Assembly: GCA_017512095.1 (NCBI GenBank)
Contig: JAFWHC010000007.1
Coordinates: forward strand, 1 to 64,000
Length of the DNA: 64,000 bases
DNA from: Candidatus Saccharimonadota bacterium
Lineage (GTDB): Bacteria > Patescibacteriota > Saccharimonadia > Saccharimonadales > Saccharimonadaceae
Reading direction: 5' to 3'
Below the pieces are notes generated by a model. The model made no database searches and was not told where the DNA came from. It saw only the letters and a list, made by a program, of their open reading frames with translations. The position numbers and the translations under genes were made by a program. Of this stretch, positions 56,083 through 64,000 are shown piece after piece. Within the stretch, counting starts at the first letter, position 1, and every line of letters starts with the position of its first letter.

Positions 56083-57270
56083 CTAAATTTCTAGCGCTTT
56101 GTCCATCTGCGGGTCGCGAGAGTGGTTGATGTCGTCGTATGTGTTGATGACTTCGTGGTCGGGTTCGATGCCGGTAAGGTTGATGGTGTTGCCGTTAGGA
56201 GTATACCAGTGAGCAGAAGTGACTTTGAGAGTGGTTCCGGAAGAGAGGTTAAGCATGGACTGGACAACGCCTTTGCCAAAAGTGGTTTCGCCGACAATAG
56301 TGGCTTTGTTGTAGTCTTTGAGAGCGCCAGCGACAATTTCCGAGGCCGAAGCCGTGTTGCCGTTGACGAGGACAATGGTCTTGAGATTGGCGAAGAGAGC
56401 TTTGTTTCTGAGCGCGTAGGTGATGTCGTCTACGGCGGAAAACTTGCTCTTTTGGATGAGAACTTTGTCGCCGTCGAGCCAAAGGGAGAGGAGATCGCGA
56501 GCGGCGCTGACGTAGCCGCCACCGTTGCCGCGGAGGTCGAGAATGAGTTTCTGGGTGCCCTTGTTTAAGATTTCGTTAGCGAAGCTTTGTACGAGCGTGC
56601 CAGTGTCATTGTCGAAACGCGTAATGGTAACAACGGCGGTGTTGTTTTTCTTGTAGTCGACATAGGCTGAGACGTTATTGATGGTTTCTCGGGTGAGGTT
56701 AAAAGTTTTTTCTTCGCCGTCGCGGGCGACAGTCAACTCGACTTCTGTGCCGGCGGCGCCACGAAGTTTGTTAGCTATATCTTCGGTGCTCCAAGTGTAG
56801 ACTTCTTCGTTGTCAACTTTGTAAATGACGTCGCCAGCGAGGACGCCAGCTTCGCGTGCGGGGTTGTCGGGAAGGGTGCGGAGAACACGGACGTAGCCGT
56901 CGCGAAGACCCATTTCGATGCCGACGCCGGCGCCCACGTCGCCATGGAGCAGGCTATTAAAGTCGGAAGTCTCCTCCTTGTCCATATAAACGGTATACTG
57001 GTCGCCAACAGCTTCGACGAGGCCGTGTTTGGCTCCGTCAATGATGGCGGACTTATCAATGTCGCCATCATAATTCGTGATAAGCGAGTTATAAACTTCG
57101 TTAAGTTCATTCCAGGAGACGTTTGAGTTAGCGGAGAGTTTGCCGCCGAGGTACGGGGCGTAGTTGTTCCAACTGACACCTAAAACGACGCCTATGATAA
57201 GTGCGACAAAAGCTCCGACGATAGAGCTTCCGAGCTTAACTTTCTTCGCTTTCCAATCTATCTTTGCCAT
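56083..57270 (-). CDS. ctpA: S41 family C-terminal processing protease
   Basis: This 395-residue envelope protease starts with a membrane anchor (about 15-35). A PDZ domain follows (GVGIEMGLRDGYVRVLRTLPDNPAREAGVLAGDVIYKVD, about 110-150). The tail-specific protease core has DLRGNGGGYVSAARDLLSLWL, the nucleophile block NGNTASASEIVAGAL and the Lys block VGETTFGKGVVQ. It trims C-termini of exported proteins and regulates cell-wall hydrolases in several bacteria. It is adjacent to a PcsB-like hydrolase and ftsEX. TGC-TACAAT lies 7 nt before the ATG, so it is probably leaderless. Confidence 0.96.
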   Translation of the reverse strand: MAKIDWKAKKVKLGSSIVGAFVALIIGVVLGVSWNNYAPYLGGKLSANSNVSWNELNEVYNSLITNYDGDIDKSAIIDGAKHGLVEAVGDQYTVYMDKEETSDFNSLLHGDVGAGVGIEMGLRDGYVRVLRTLPDNPAREAGVLAGDVIYKVDNEEVYTWSTEDIANKLRGAAGTEVELTVARDGEEKTFNLTRETINNVSAYVDYKKNNTAVVTITRFDNDTGTLVQSFANEILNKGTQKLILDLRGNGGGYVSAARDLLSLWLDGDKVLIQKSKFSAVDDITYALRNKALFANLKTIVLVNGNTASASEIVAGALKDYNKATIVGETTFGKGVVQSMLNLSSGTTLKVTSAHWYTPNGNTINLTGIEPDHEVINTYDDINHSRDPQMDKALEI

Positions 57271-57291
57271 GGTTAATATTGTAGCACATTT

Positions 57292-58425
57292 TTACCAAGC
57301 GCGCTGGTCAAAATGGATAAAAACGAGACCGGCGGCGGAAACACCGGAGCGGAAACCGTAGTCGCCTTCGGCACCGCTAGCGGAGCTGTATGGATTGTTA
57401 TATTCGGAAACGTTGATGGTGCCGTCACCATTGACGCCTTCTACCCACATGACGTGGCCCCAGGCGCCGGCGTTAGACACGGCGACGGTGAACGGGGCGG
57501 GATTGCGGTCGACAACGTAGCCGCGAGCGACGGCGGCTTCGTCCCATGAATAAGCGTTGCCCCAGTAGGAGATGTCGACGCCCCAAAATTCGTTGGCTTT
57601 GTATCCGGCATAATGAACGCACTGGCAGACGTAGCCCCAGCGATCACTCCACCAAAGGTTTTGGGCGGGGCAGACGGATTGCCATGGATAGGTATTAGTG
57701 CCGTAGCCGATGACACCAGAACTGTTGTTTTGGCGAGTCTCATTGGCAATGGCGATGATTTTTTCGCGACGAGCTTCTTCGGCTTCGGCGGTGTAGTTTT
57801 CGGCATTGTTCTGATATTCGGCGATGAGGCGATTTTGCTCGGCGCGTTTGTTTTTGATGACTTCTTTTTGGTTCTTTTGATCGACGACGAGGCGGTCAAC
57901 TTCGGCTTTGTCGGACTCGAGTTCTTCTTTGACGGCTTTGATGTTTTTGGCGCTGATGTTGATTTGTTGCTTGACGGTTTCGGCGCGAGTTTGTTTTTCG
58001 GTTAGGTCGGAAATGCTACTGCTGCCGGCGAGAATAAGAATTGTGTCAGGTTCGGACTCAAAATAATTATCAACCAGGAGAGAGGCGAGAGCATTTTTTT
58101 GAAGTTCAAGCTTCTCCTCGTTGGTTTTGATTTTAAGGGCGAGGTCAGCCGCGACGGCTTCGTTGGACTTTATTTTGGCTTCAAGAGCGTAGATTTCCAG
58201 TTCTAAGCCTTGAACGACCTCTTCGAGAGACTTAGCGGCGGCAGCGGCGTCGGCGGCTTTTTGACGAGCTTCAGCTTCACGGGCGGCAGCGGCTTTGCAC
58301 TCGTCGGATGTGCATAGGTCGACAGCACGGACGGGAGTTTGGTAATTTGCGAGGACGGCGACGGTTGAGAAAAGCATAACAGTAAGAGCCGCGAAAATGA
58401 TTTTAACTCTTCTAAGTATTACCAT
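57292..58425 (-). CDS. PcsB-like cell-wall hydrolase: coiled coil plus CHAP domain
   Basis: This 377-residue secreted protein has a signal sequence (about 1-29, FAALTVMLFSTVAVLA) and an Ala/Glu/Lys-rich coiled coil (about 45-230), then a CHAP domain with the catalytic Cys in WGYVCQCVHYAGYKA and His in GAWGHVMWVEGV. The long coiled coil followed by CHAP is the PcsB plan, in which FtsEX activates peptidoglycan cutting. Upstream neighbours ftsX and ftsE support this. The mRNA is leaderless (TTGCTA-N17-TATCAT, 6 nt, ATG). The frame opens earlier, but the ATG at 58425 is right. Confidence 0.92.
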   Translation of the reverse strand: MVILRRVKIIFAALTVMLFSTVAVLANYQTPVRAVDLCTSDECKAAAAREAEARQKAADAAAAAKSLEEVVQGLELEIYALEAKIKSNEAVAADLALKIKTNEEKLELQKNALASLLVDNYFESEPDTILILAGSSSISDLTEKQTRAETVKQQINISAKNIKAVKEELESDKAEVDRLVVDQKNQKEVIKNKRAEQNRLIAEYQNNAENYTAEAEEARREKIIAIANETRQNNSSGVIGYGTNTYPWQSVCPAQNLWWSDRWGYVCQCVHYAGYKANEFWGVDISYWGNAYSWDEAAVARGYVVDRNPAPFTVAVSNAGAWGHVMWVEGVNGDGTINVSEYNNPYSSASGAEGDYGFRSGVSAAGLVFIHFDQRAW

Positions 58426-58465
58426 AATTTTATGATAACACCTTATGGTTAAAATAGCAATAAAA

Positions 58466-59503
58466 TTATTTAGATGGGTTGCGGAGGTATTTATGAACGG
58501 CGAGGCGAGCGGAGATGGTGCCGATAATAGCGCCGGCGAGCACCATGGCGACGATGACGAGCACAATTTGGTTGGACTCGAGAATGTTTTTGACGGTGTC
58601 GATATTGATGCCGTATTTGGCGAGGCGTGGTTCTAAGAAATGGAAGCCGAGGTAGCCGAGACCTGAGGCGATGAGACCAGAAACGACGCCGGAAAGTTGT
58701 GCTTCGACGAGGAAGGGACCGCGGATAAAATAACCGTCGGCGCCAACAAGCTTCATCATGTAGATTTCTTCGCGACGAGAGAAAATTGCCATGCGGATGG
58801 TGTTAAAAATAACAAGAACGGAAATGACTACGAAAACAGCAGAGAGAGCGATGCCGCCGGTTGTAGCGATGTTGGCCCAACGAGTGATAGTGGCAATTTC
58901 GGCTTGGTTAACGTCGTAAGTTGGTTCGACGGTTTCGTCAAGGTTTTTGACGAAATTGATGTCGGAGGCGACGATGTTTTTGATGGAGTCGAGATTTTCA
59001 GTGTCATAGACTTTAAGGCGCATGGTTGATTGCATGGTGGAAATCATGGTTGAACGCATGTCCATGGTTGGGTCTTCGAGCGTTTCAATGAGAAGTTCGT
59101 TGTCTTTGTTTTCTTCGAGAAAATTGGCGTATTCTTCTTCGCTGGTTCTGGTCTCGATGCTTTTGACGTTGGGGTCGTTGCCCATGACCTGTTTGAGAAC
59201 TTCGAGGGTTTCCTTCCCTGTTCCCGGTTTGAAGAAGAGGGTAATATCAATTTTGTCGCGCATGGTGTTGGCGGTTTCGCTTAGTACGACACTGGCAACG
59301 AGTGTGACGGAGAGGGCAAGGAGGGTGATGGTCATGACGAGGGTGGCGGCAGTCGAGAGCCAAATATTGCGCCCAAAATTGATGGCGCCGTATTTAAAAA
59401 CACGACGAACCGAGCGGGCCTTTTTTGTGCGGCCGTTTTTCGTGAGTGTTCTTAGGTTTTTCTTAGTGAGCTGCTTTTCGAGCTTCTTTTTTGTAGTAGA
59501 CAT
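58466..59503 (-). CDS. ftsX: Cell-division ABC transporter permease FtsX
   Basis: The 345-residue protein has a basic N-terminus, a first membrane helix at about 48-70, a large outer domain (about 75-215, which probably contacts the CHAP hydrolase) and three more helices at the C-terminus (about 220-245, 270-300 and 313-335). RREEIYMMKLVGADGYFIRGPFLVEA is the conserved FtsX block between helices. Its ATG overlaps the ftsE stop by one base (TGATG), indicating translational coupling. The pcsB-like gene is next. Confidence 0.95.
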   Translation of the reverse strand: MSTTKKKLEKQLTKKNLRTLTKNGRTKKARSVRRVFKYGAINFGRNIWLSTAATLVMTITLLALSVTLVASVVLSETANTMRDKIDITLFFKPGTGKETLEVLKQVMGNDPNVKSIETRTSEEEYANFLEENKDNELLIETLEDPTMDMRSTMISTMQSTMRLKVYDTENLDSIKNIVASDINFVKNLDETVEPTYDVNQAEIATITRWANIATTGGIALSAVFVVISVLVIFNTIRMAIFSRREEIYMMKLVGADGYFIRGPFLVEAQLSGVVSGLIASGLGYLGFHFLEPRLAKYGINIDTVKNILESNQIVLVIVAMVLAGAIIGTISARLAVHKYLRNPSK

Positions 59504-60351
59504 CAGGCCACCTTCTTTCTTGGCGTGTGGGGCTTCTTTATGGTTGGCTTTTGGGTTGGTTTAGCTTTTGGTTTAGGCGCGGAAGTGATCGTGGTGCGCT
59601 GTTCGGACTTGAGAGCGAAGCCGGGGGCTTTTGGCGAATCGTCGATGAGGACTTCTGGCTCGCCGTCGAGACGGTAGATGCCGTGGGTTTTTTGGTCGGC
59701 AACGATGCGACCGTTTTTGAGGGTGATAACACGTTTGCCAAGGTTGTTAACGATGGTTTCGTCGTGGGTGGTGACGAGGACGGTGGTGCCAAAGTCGTTG
59801 ATCTTTTGAAGAAGGGTGATGATTTCGGTGCGGGTTAATTTGTCGAGGTTGCCGGTTGGCTCGTCGGCGATGAGAATTTTTGGTTGGCGAGCGACGGAAC
59901 GCGCGATAGAAACACGTTGCTGTTGACCGCCGGAAAGCTGGGCGGGAAATTTGTTGGCTTGTTCGGTGAGTCCAACGAGCTCGAGGACTTTCGGGACAGT
60001 ATGCTTAATCTCGCGTGTGGACATGCCAGCAATCTCGAGGGCAAAGGCAACGTTTTCATAGACGGTTCTTCGGGGCAAGAGCTTAAAATCCTGGAAGACG
60101 ACGCCGAGACGACGGCGATAATGAGGAATATGTCGGCGTTTGATATAATCAAGGTCGATGCCGCCGATGATGATTTTGCCCATGTCGGGGTCTTCTTCCT
60201 TAGTAATCATTTTCATTAAGGTTGACTTGCCGGCGCCAGACTTACCGACAAGAAAGACGAATTCATTAGGCTCGATATGTAAGGACACGTCGTCAAGAGC
60301 CGGCTTTTTGTCGCCCGGGTAGATTTTTGTGACATGGTCGAGCAATATCAT
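59503..60351 (-). CDS. ftsE: Cell-division ABC transporter ATPase FtsE
   Basis: The 282-residue ATPase starts MILLDHVTKIYPG and has Walker A GKSGAGKSTLMK, signature LSGGQQQRVSIARS, Walker B ILIADEPTGNLD and the H-loop VLVTTHDE. The usual FtsE length is about 220; the last 60 residues are a Lys/Pro-rich tail. The frame begins 23 codons upstream, but TGC-TATTAT lies 7 nt before this ATG, so the message is leaderless. FtsE with FtsX controls septal peptidoglycan hydrolases. Downstream in the same direction are ftsX and the PcsB-like gene. Confidence 0.96.
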   Translation of the reverse strand: MILLDHVTKIYPGDKKPALDDVSLHIEPNEFVFLVGKSGAGKSTLMKMITKEEDPDMGKIIIGGIDLDYIKRRHIPHYRRRLGVVFQDFKLLPRRTVYENVAFALEIAGMSTREIKHTVPKVLELVGLTEQANKFPAQLSGGQQQRVSIARSVARQPKILIADEPTGNLDKLTRTEIITLLQKINDFGTTVLVTTHDETIVNNLGKRVITLKNGRIVADQKTHGIYRLDGEPEVLIDDSPKAPGFALKSEQRTTITSAPKPKAKPTQKPTIKKPHTPRKKVA

Positions 60352-60376
60352 ATATATTATAATAGCATAATCGCTA

Positions 60377-61447
60377 TCATTGTTCAAGAAAACTATCAAT
60401 GAAGGGCATGATGTCGCCATCTAAAACTCGCGCGGCATCTTTTTCTTCGTGTTTAGTGCGAGTGTCTTTGACGAGTTGGTAGGGTTGGAGGACGTAATTG
60501 CGAATTTGTTGGCCCCACTTAGCGGATTCGCCGGCGCGGAGTTTGTCGATGCTTTCTGCTTGTTGCTCGAGTTTCATTTGGGCGAGTTTACCACGGAGAA
60601 TTTCCATGGCTTTTTCTTTGTTTTGGAGTTGGGAACGTTCGTTTTGAATGGCAACAACGGTGTTTGTGGGGAGATGCGTAATGCGGACGGCGGAATTTGT
60701 GGTGTTGACGGACTGTCCGCCGTGACCACCGGAATGATAGACGTCGATGCGAAGATCTTTTTCGTCAATTTTGACGTCAGTGTCGGATTTGATGATGGGG
60801 AGGATTTCGACGAGCGCAAAAGAAGTTTGTCTTAAGTTGTCAGCGTTGAAAGGCGAGAGGCGAACGAGGCGATGGACGCCGTGCTCGGATTTTAGGGTGC
60901 CATAAACGTCCCGACCTTCGACTTCGTAGACGGCGGTTTTAATGCCGGCTTCTTCGCCGGCGACGCGCTCGACGAGGCCGGCTTTAAAATTGTTTTTTTC
61001 AAAGAAACGGAGATACATGCGCTCTAGCATGCTTGCCCAGTCCATGGCTTCGGTGCCGCCGACGCCGGCGGTGATACGTAAGATGGCGCCAGCGTGGTCG
61101 AATTCGCCGGTGAATCTCAAGGCTTTTTTGAGCGTGTTGTATGATTTTTGCATGGCGGTAAGTTGGCCGGCGATTTCATCTTTTAAATCTTCTCCGCCGA
61201 GTTCGATCAGGCCCTCGAGGTCGTCGATCTGGGTTTTTAATAAAGTCCATGGCTCAACTTCGTCTTTTAAATGCGCGAATTCTTCGTTTTTGCTTTTTGC
61301 GCGTTCGGGGTTGTGCCAAAGTTCTGGCTCGGCAATTTCCTGTTCGAGAGATTTTAAGTTAGCTAGTTTTTGGGGCAGATTAAGTTTGGCCCAAGATTCG
61401 GCAACAAGGTTTGCGAGCTGCGCTAGTTGTTTTTTGATATCTTCCAT
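60377..61447 (-). CDS. prfB: Peptide chain release factor 2
   Basis: The 356-residue RF2 has the catalytic SGGHGGQSVNTTNSAVRI and the tripeptide anticodon SPF (RLVRLSPFNADNLRQTSF). It recognises UAA and UGA, confirming that UGA is a stop here. The gene is a single open frame and lacks the programmed +1 frameshift and its in-frame UGA near codon 25 that many RF2 genes have. It begins 2 nt after murD and is translated from the same mRNA. Confidence 0.97.
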   Translation of the reverse strand: MEDIKKQLAQLANLVAESWAKLNLPQKLANLKSLEQEIAEPELWHNPERAKSKNEEFAHLKDEVEPWTLLKTQIDDLEGLIELGGEDLKDEIAGQLTAMQKSYNTLKKALRFTGEFDHAGAILRITAGVGGTEAMDWASMLERMYLRFFEKNNFKAGLVERVAGEEAGIKTAVYEVEGRDVYGTLKSEHGVHRLVRLSPFNADNLRQTSFALVEILPIIKSDTDVKIDEKDLRIDVYHSGGHGGQSVNTTNSAVRITHLPTNTVVAIQNERSQLQNKEKAMEILRGKLAQMKLEQQAESIDKLRAGESAKWGQQIRNYVLQPYQLVKDTRTKHEEKDAARVLDGDIMPFIDSFLEQ

Positions 61448-61449
61448 AA

Positions 61450-62823
61450 TTAAAGACTGTTTACGATTTTCTTAAATTCGTCGCCACGGTGTTTGTAGGA
61501 TTTGAACATGTCGAATGAACTGGCACAAGGGCTGAGCAGAACGACGGGATTTTTGATTTCTGGCTTTTTGTCGACTAGACAAGTGTCGGAGTTCATTTCT
61601 TCTTCGTTTAGGTAGCTTTCGGCGAGGCCTTGAGCGGTTTTAACGGCGAGCTCAAAATCGGTGCCACAATCAACGAATTTTGCTGGGTCTTCGCCATCCT
61701 TCAGTTTGGTGGCGGTTTCACCGATTAGGACGGCTTTGATGAGATTGTGATTGTCAAAAATCATGCGCTTTACATCATAAAGGTCAAAGCCTTTGTCTTT
61801 GCCGCCGGCGATGAGAACGAATGGGGTATCCGGGAAGGCATTTAGACAGGCGCGGAGGGCGGGTGAGACGGTTGAGAAAGAGTCGTCATAGTATTTAATG
61901 TTGTTCAGCTCACGAACGAGTTCAATGTGGTGCGGGAGAGCCTTGAAGTTTTTGAAGGCGGCGGCAATGGCGGCTTCGTGTTCGCTGAGGAAATCTTGAA
62001 AGGTTAGGTTGTGATTTTTGCGTTTGAAAAAAGCAAAGGTGGCAAGAAGGGCGGCTTCGGCGTCTTCGCGGTTGTGAGCCCCAGGGACGGTTAAATTGTC
62101 TAACAAAGCGTCGATTTTGCCGCGAATTGATTCAGAATTTGCGGAGTTTTGCTCCGCGCTCCAATCAGCATCGGAACAGGGGTAGGCGAACTTTTTAGCC
62201 TGGGAATTCGTAGCGAGAGAAACGGTGTCTTTGTTATCTTTGAAGTAGATACAGAAGTCGTCTCCAGTTTGGAAGTTGACGATGTTTTGTTTGGCGGCGA
62301 GGTATTCGGCGTAGGATTCGTGGACGTCGAGATGATCGGGTTCGAGGCGCAAGACGACGGAGACGGCGGGGGAAATGTCCATGTCCCAGAGCTGGAAACT
62401 CGACATTTCGTAGACGACGACGTCGTTTTTGGTTAGTTCGGGCAGGACGTCGAGAGAGGCAGTGCCGATGTTGCCTACGAGATAGGCTTTTTCGTCTAAT
62501 GCACTGAGCAGGTCGCGAATCATTGTGCAAGTCGTGCCCTTCCCCTTCGTGCCGGTGACGCCGATGATGGGGCAGGGGCAGTGGTGGAAGAAGTATTTGG
62601 TGCAGCTCGTGATTTTTTCTTTCGGGGCGTCGATGAACTTGGGCGGGATGCTAGGAGTTCGAAAAATGAGGTCGTAATCGGAGTAGTCTTTAAAAAGCAG
62701 TTCTTCTTTGTCGAATTTGTCGAGGATTTTGATGGAGGTGTGTTCGAAAATGGCGGGGTCGTGTTTAAAGTAATTTTCTACGGATTTGCCTTCAACGCCG
62801 TAGCCTAAGATTAATATATTCAT
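61450..62823 (-). CDS. murD: UDP-N-acetylmuramoylalanine-D-glutamate ligase
   Basis: MurD (457 residues) adds D-Glu to UDP-MurNAc-L-Ala in peptidoglycan synthesis. Rossmann start MNILILGYGVEGKSV, ATP-binding loop VTGTKGKGTT near 100, and SSFQLWDMDISPAVSVVLRLEPDHLDVHESYAEY with the conserved His. Later come GAHNREDAEAALLA and YYDDSFSTVSPA, then the C-terminal block LSPCASSFDMFKSYKHRGDEF. TGC-TATACT lies 6 nt before the ATG (leaderless). It is the first gene of a murD-prfB unit. Confidence 0.95.
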   Translation of the reverse strand: MNILILGYGVEGKSVENYFKHDPAIFEHTSIKILDKFDKEELLFKDYSDYDLIFRTPSIPPKFIDAPKEKITSCTKYFFHHCPCPIIGVTGTKGKGTTCTMIRDLLSALDEKAYLVGNIGTASLDVLPELTKNDVVVYEMSSFQLWDMDISPAVSVVLRLEPDHLDVHESYAEYLAAKQNIVNFQTGDDFCIYFKDNKDTVSLATNSQAKKFAYPCSDADWSAEQNSANSESIRGKIDALLDNLTVPGAHNREDAEAALLATFAFFKRKNHNLTFQDFLSEHEAAIAAAFKNFKALPHHIELVRELNNIKYYDDSFSTVSPALRACLNAFPDTPFVLIAGGKDKGFDLYDVKRMIFDNHNLIKAVLIGETATKLKDGEDPAKFVDCGTDFELAVKTAQGLAESYLNEEEMNSDTCLVDKKPEIKNPVVLLSPCASSFDMFKSYKHRGDEFKKIVNSL

Positions 62824-62844
62824 ATATTAAGTATAGCACGAAAA

Positions 62845-63285
62845 TTAGGAATTCTTTTTTCTATTCTTCTTGTAGCGACGAGAAGCAAGGCTGATTTGAA
62901 TTTGGCGGACGGTATAGTAGATTAGAAAAATGATGAAGATGGCGGCGACGCCTTTTAAAATGTAGCTAATGATGGGGATGCGCCAGCCGTAAAGGCGCTC
63001 GGAAAAAGCCAGCATAACGATGCCGATGACAAAGAAAACGATACGACCGAAGAGGTTATCTTCCATTTGTACGGATTTAGCTTCGCGAACGTTTTGCTTG
63101 AAGGCTTCGTATTCGGGCGAGCCGTCGATATTGGCGGAGATGATTTTTTGTTCGTCGGGTTGAGGCGCGGAAGAAGTTTGGAGCCGGCCTTCGGTTGCTT
63201 CTGGGTATATGCTTGGTTTAACGGTGCGTTCTGGCTCGTTCGAGTTAGGATTGTCTTGGTTTTCGGTCGTATTTTGTGGTTGCAT
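62845..63285 (-). CDS. Hypothetical membrane protein, 146 aa
   Basis: A disordered Pro/Gln/Glu-rich N-terminus (about 1-75) precedes two membrane helices (about 82-100, FGRIVFFVIGIVMLAF, and 106-130, ISYILKGVAAIFIIFLIYY). The basic tail ends RRYKKNRKKNS. No family was recognised. TGC-TAAACT lies 6 nt before the ATG, so the mRNA is leaderless. It lies between the M16 peptidase and murD, all in the same direction. Confidence 0.75.
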   Translation of the reverse strand: MQPQNTTENQDNPNSNEPERTVKPSIYPEATEGRLQTSSAPQPDEQKIISANIDGSPEYEAFKQNVREAKSVQMEDNLFGRIVFFVIGIVMLAFSERLYGWRIPIISYILKGVAAIFIIFLIYYTVRQIQISLASRRYKKNRKKNS

Positions 63286-63317
63286 AAGACTAGTTTAGCA
63301 TAATAGTTTTGAGTAGG

Positions 63318-64000
63318 CTAGAGTTTAAGGCGAGAAGCGAGGTCTATGATGAGAGATTTTTCGCAGGAACCGACGGCGACAAGAGAGGAAATGCCGGAGG
63401 AAATAAGTTCGCGAGCGAGCTCGATGATTTCGGTTTTATCGACGGTACGGACGATATCGGGAACGAGTTGATAATTTTCAATTTCGTCGGCTTTAAAATA
63501 TTCTTCGGCGTAAAAATCAGCGAGCTGGCCAACAGTTTGCGCTGCCATTTGGAAGCGGCCGAGAGTGTAGCTTTTAGCAGCTTCAAGGTCAGCGTCATCG
63601 ATTTCGCCGTTTAGAACTCGGGCGAGTTCGCTACGAATAAGGTCAAAGAGCTCGATCGCATTTTCTTCGTCGACTTCGCCGTCAAAGTCCCAAGAAGATT
63701 TCGATTCGTCGAGATTGAGTGAGCTGCCCATGCCATAGACAAGCCCACGGCGGCGCGCTTCGCCGAAAATGCGGCTTGACATTGTGCCGGTCAAAATGTG
63801 ATTAAGACAAGACATGGCAATCGTACAGGCAGTGTCGAGGCGGCGAGGCGTTACGAAAGAAAAACCAAAGGTGATGTTTGAAGCATCTTTACGGCGAATC
63901 AGGACGGGGTCGGCGCAATGCAGATTGTCGAACGGAATGTCGAGTCGTTCGCCCTCTTTTAGATCCCAGGCGTTTAGCATTTTCAGAAGCTTATGGCGAC
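63318..64000 (-). CDS. M16 family metallopeptidase, C-terminal half (runs off the right edge)
   Basis: The visible 227 residues contain TFGFSFVTPRRLDTACTIAMSCLNHILTGTMSSRIFGEARRRGLVYGMGSSL. The R-x-x-x-x-L-V-Y block is typical of the C-terminal M16 domain. The helical end follows (ELARELISSG). The HxxEH zinc site belongs to the N-terminal half and lies outside the window. The first internal ATG is at 63980, but the frame stays open to 64000, so this is a truncated gene and not a short protein. Typical bacterial members have about 420 residues. Confidence 0.85.
   Translation of the reverse strand, partial: RHKLLKMLNAWDLKEGERLDIPFDNLHCADPVLIRRKDASNITFGFSFVTPRRLDTACTIAMSCLNHILTGTMSSRIFGEARRRGLVYGMGSSLNLDESKSSWDFDGEVDEENAIELFDLIRSELARVLNGEIDDADLEAAKSYTLGRFQMAAQTVGQLADFYAEEYFKADEIENYQLVPDIVRTVDKTEIIELARELISSGISSLVAVGSCEKSLIIDLASRLKL

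Noticed and set aside
60377-61447. Alternative genetic code (UGA as Gly, as in Absconditabacteria/Gracilibacteria) and the RF2 programmed frameshift
   Set aside because: RF2 with SPF is intact in one frame, several genes end at TGA (e.g. ftsE), and no in-frame UGA interrupts conserved proteins.

Overview
The window looks like a chromosomal segment of a Patescibacteria/CPR bacterium, most likely Candidatus Saccharibacteria (TM7). This is inferred from gene content and protein style, not from a database search. Supporting signs are a compact genome with few gaps over 200 nt, almost only core information-processing and cell-envelope genes, many single-pass membrane proteins with Pro/Ala-rich or charged tails, and little biosynthetic metabolism. 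UGA is a normal stop here: prfB (RF2) is present and several genes end in TGA. That argues against the recoded Absconditabacteria/Gracilibacteria.

Layout. 1-533 is the 5' part of a 23S rRNA gene (minus strand). It has its own promoter and lies directly downstream of an M1 aminopeptidase gene rather than a 16S gene. 3.3-8 kb: two small unknown genes, YebC, rubrerythrin, a ClpP-like protease and a 441-aa unknown. 8-19.7 kb: transcription, translation and RNA genes (rpoC, rpoB, khpA, rpsP, rnc, a NUDIX hydrolase, nusB, a bL32-like gene). 19.7-24.8 kb: a 170-nt inverted repeat, leuS, tsaC, a SpoU methyltransferase and two tail- or single-pass-anchored proteins. 24.8-28.6 kb: dnaE. 28.7-36.5 kb: an accessory envelope region with two L,D-transpeptidase paralogues, galU, small membrane proteins, xseAB, a decayed BRO-N gene and very small membrane proteins. 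36.6-42.1 kb: rpmA, a Trm11-like methyltransferase, rplY, a kinase-like/aldolase fusion and more small proteins. 42.1-54.1 kb: uvrA, sbcB, FKBP, pheT, pheS, an aquaporin and metG. 54.2-64 kb: ksgA, a YabE-like G5/3D protein, ctpA, a PcsB-like CHAP protein, ftsX, ftsE, prfB, murD, an unknown membrane protein and a truncated M16 peptidase.

How the genes work together. The right end is a cell-division and peptidoglycan-remodelling block. FtsE and FtsX probably gate the CHAP hydrolase next to them, alongside CtpA, the YabE-like protein and MurD. The L,D-transpeptidases and GalU add cross-linking and sugar-nucleotide functions. The rest is standard replication, repair, transcription and translation.

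Expression signals are unusually readable. Nearly every identified promoter has a -35 of the TTGACA/TTGCAA type exactly 17 nt from the -10, often with an extended TGC before TATAAT. Two classes of start stand out. At least 14 genes, including most of the housekeeping ones, have their ATG 6-7 nt after the -10 hexamer, which implies leaderless mRNAs. Ribosomal and accessory genes have long leaders with strong GGAGG Shine-Dalgarno sites. Several promoters sit inside the terminator hairpin of the preceding gene.

The most interesting items are a C10 tract exactly filling the promoter spacer of the ClpP-like gene, an RpoC lacking both zinc-binding cysteine sets, a paired intact and Cys-to-Ser L,D-transpeptidase, a degenerate-sugar-kinase/class I aldolase fusion, a pair of unannotated 53- and 55-aa membrane-protein paralogues, and two large structured intergenic RNAs or repeats. 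No intact mobile element, CRISPR array or tRNA gene was seen. No gap between features exceeds about 300 nt.
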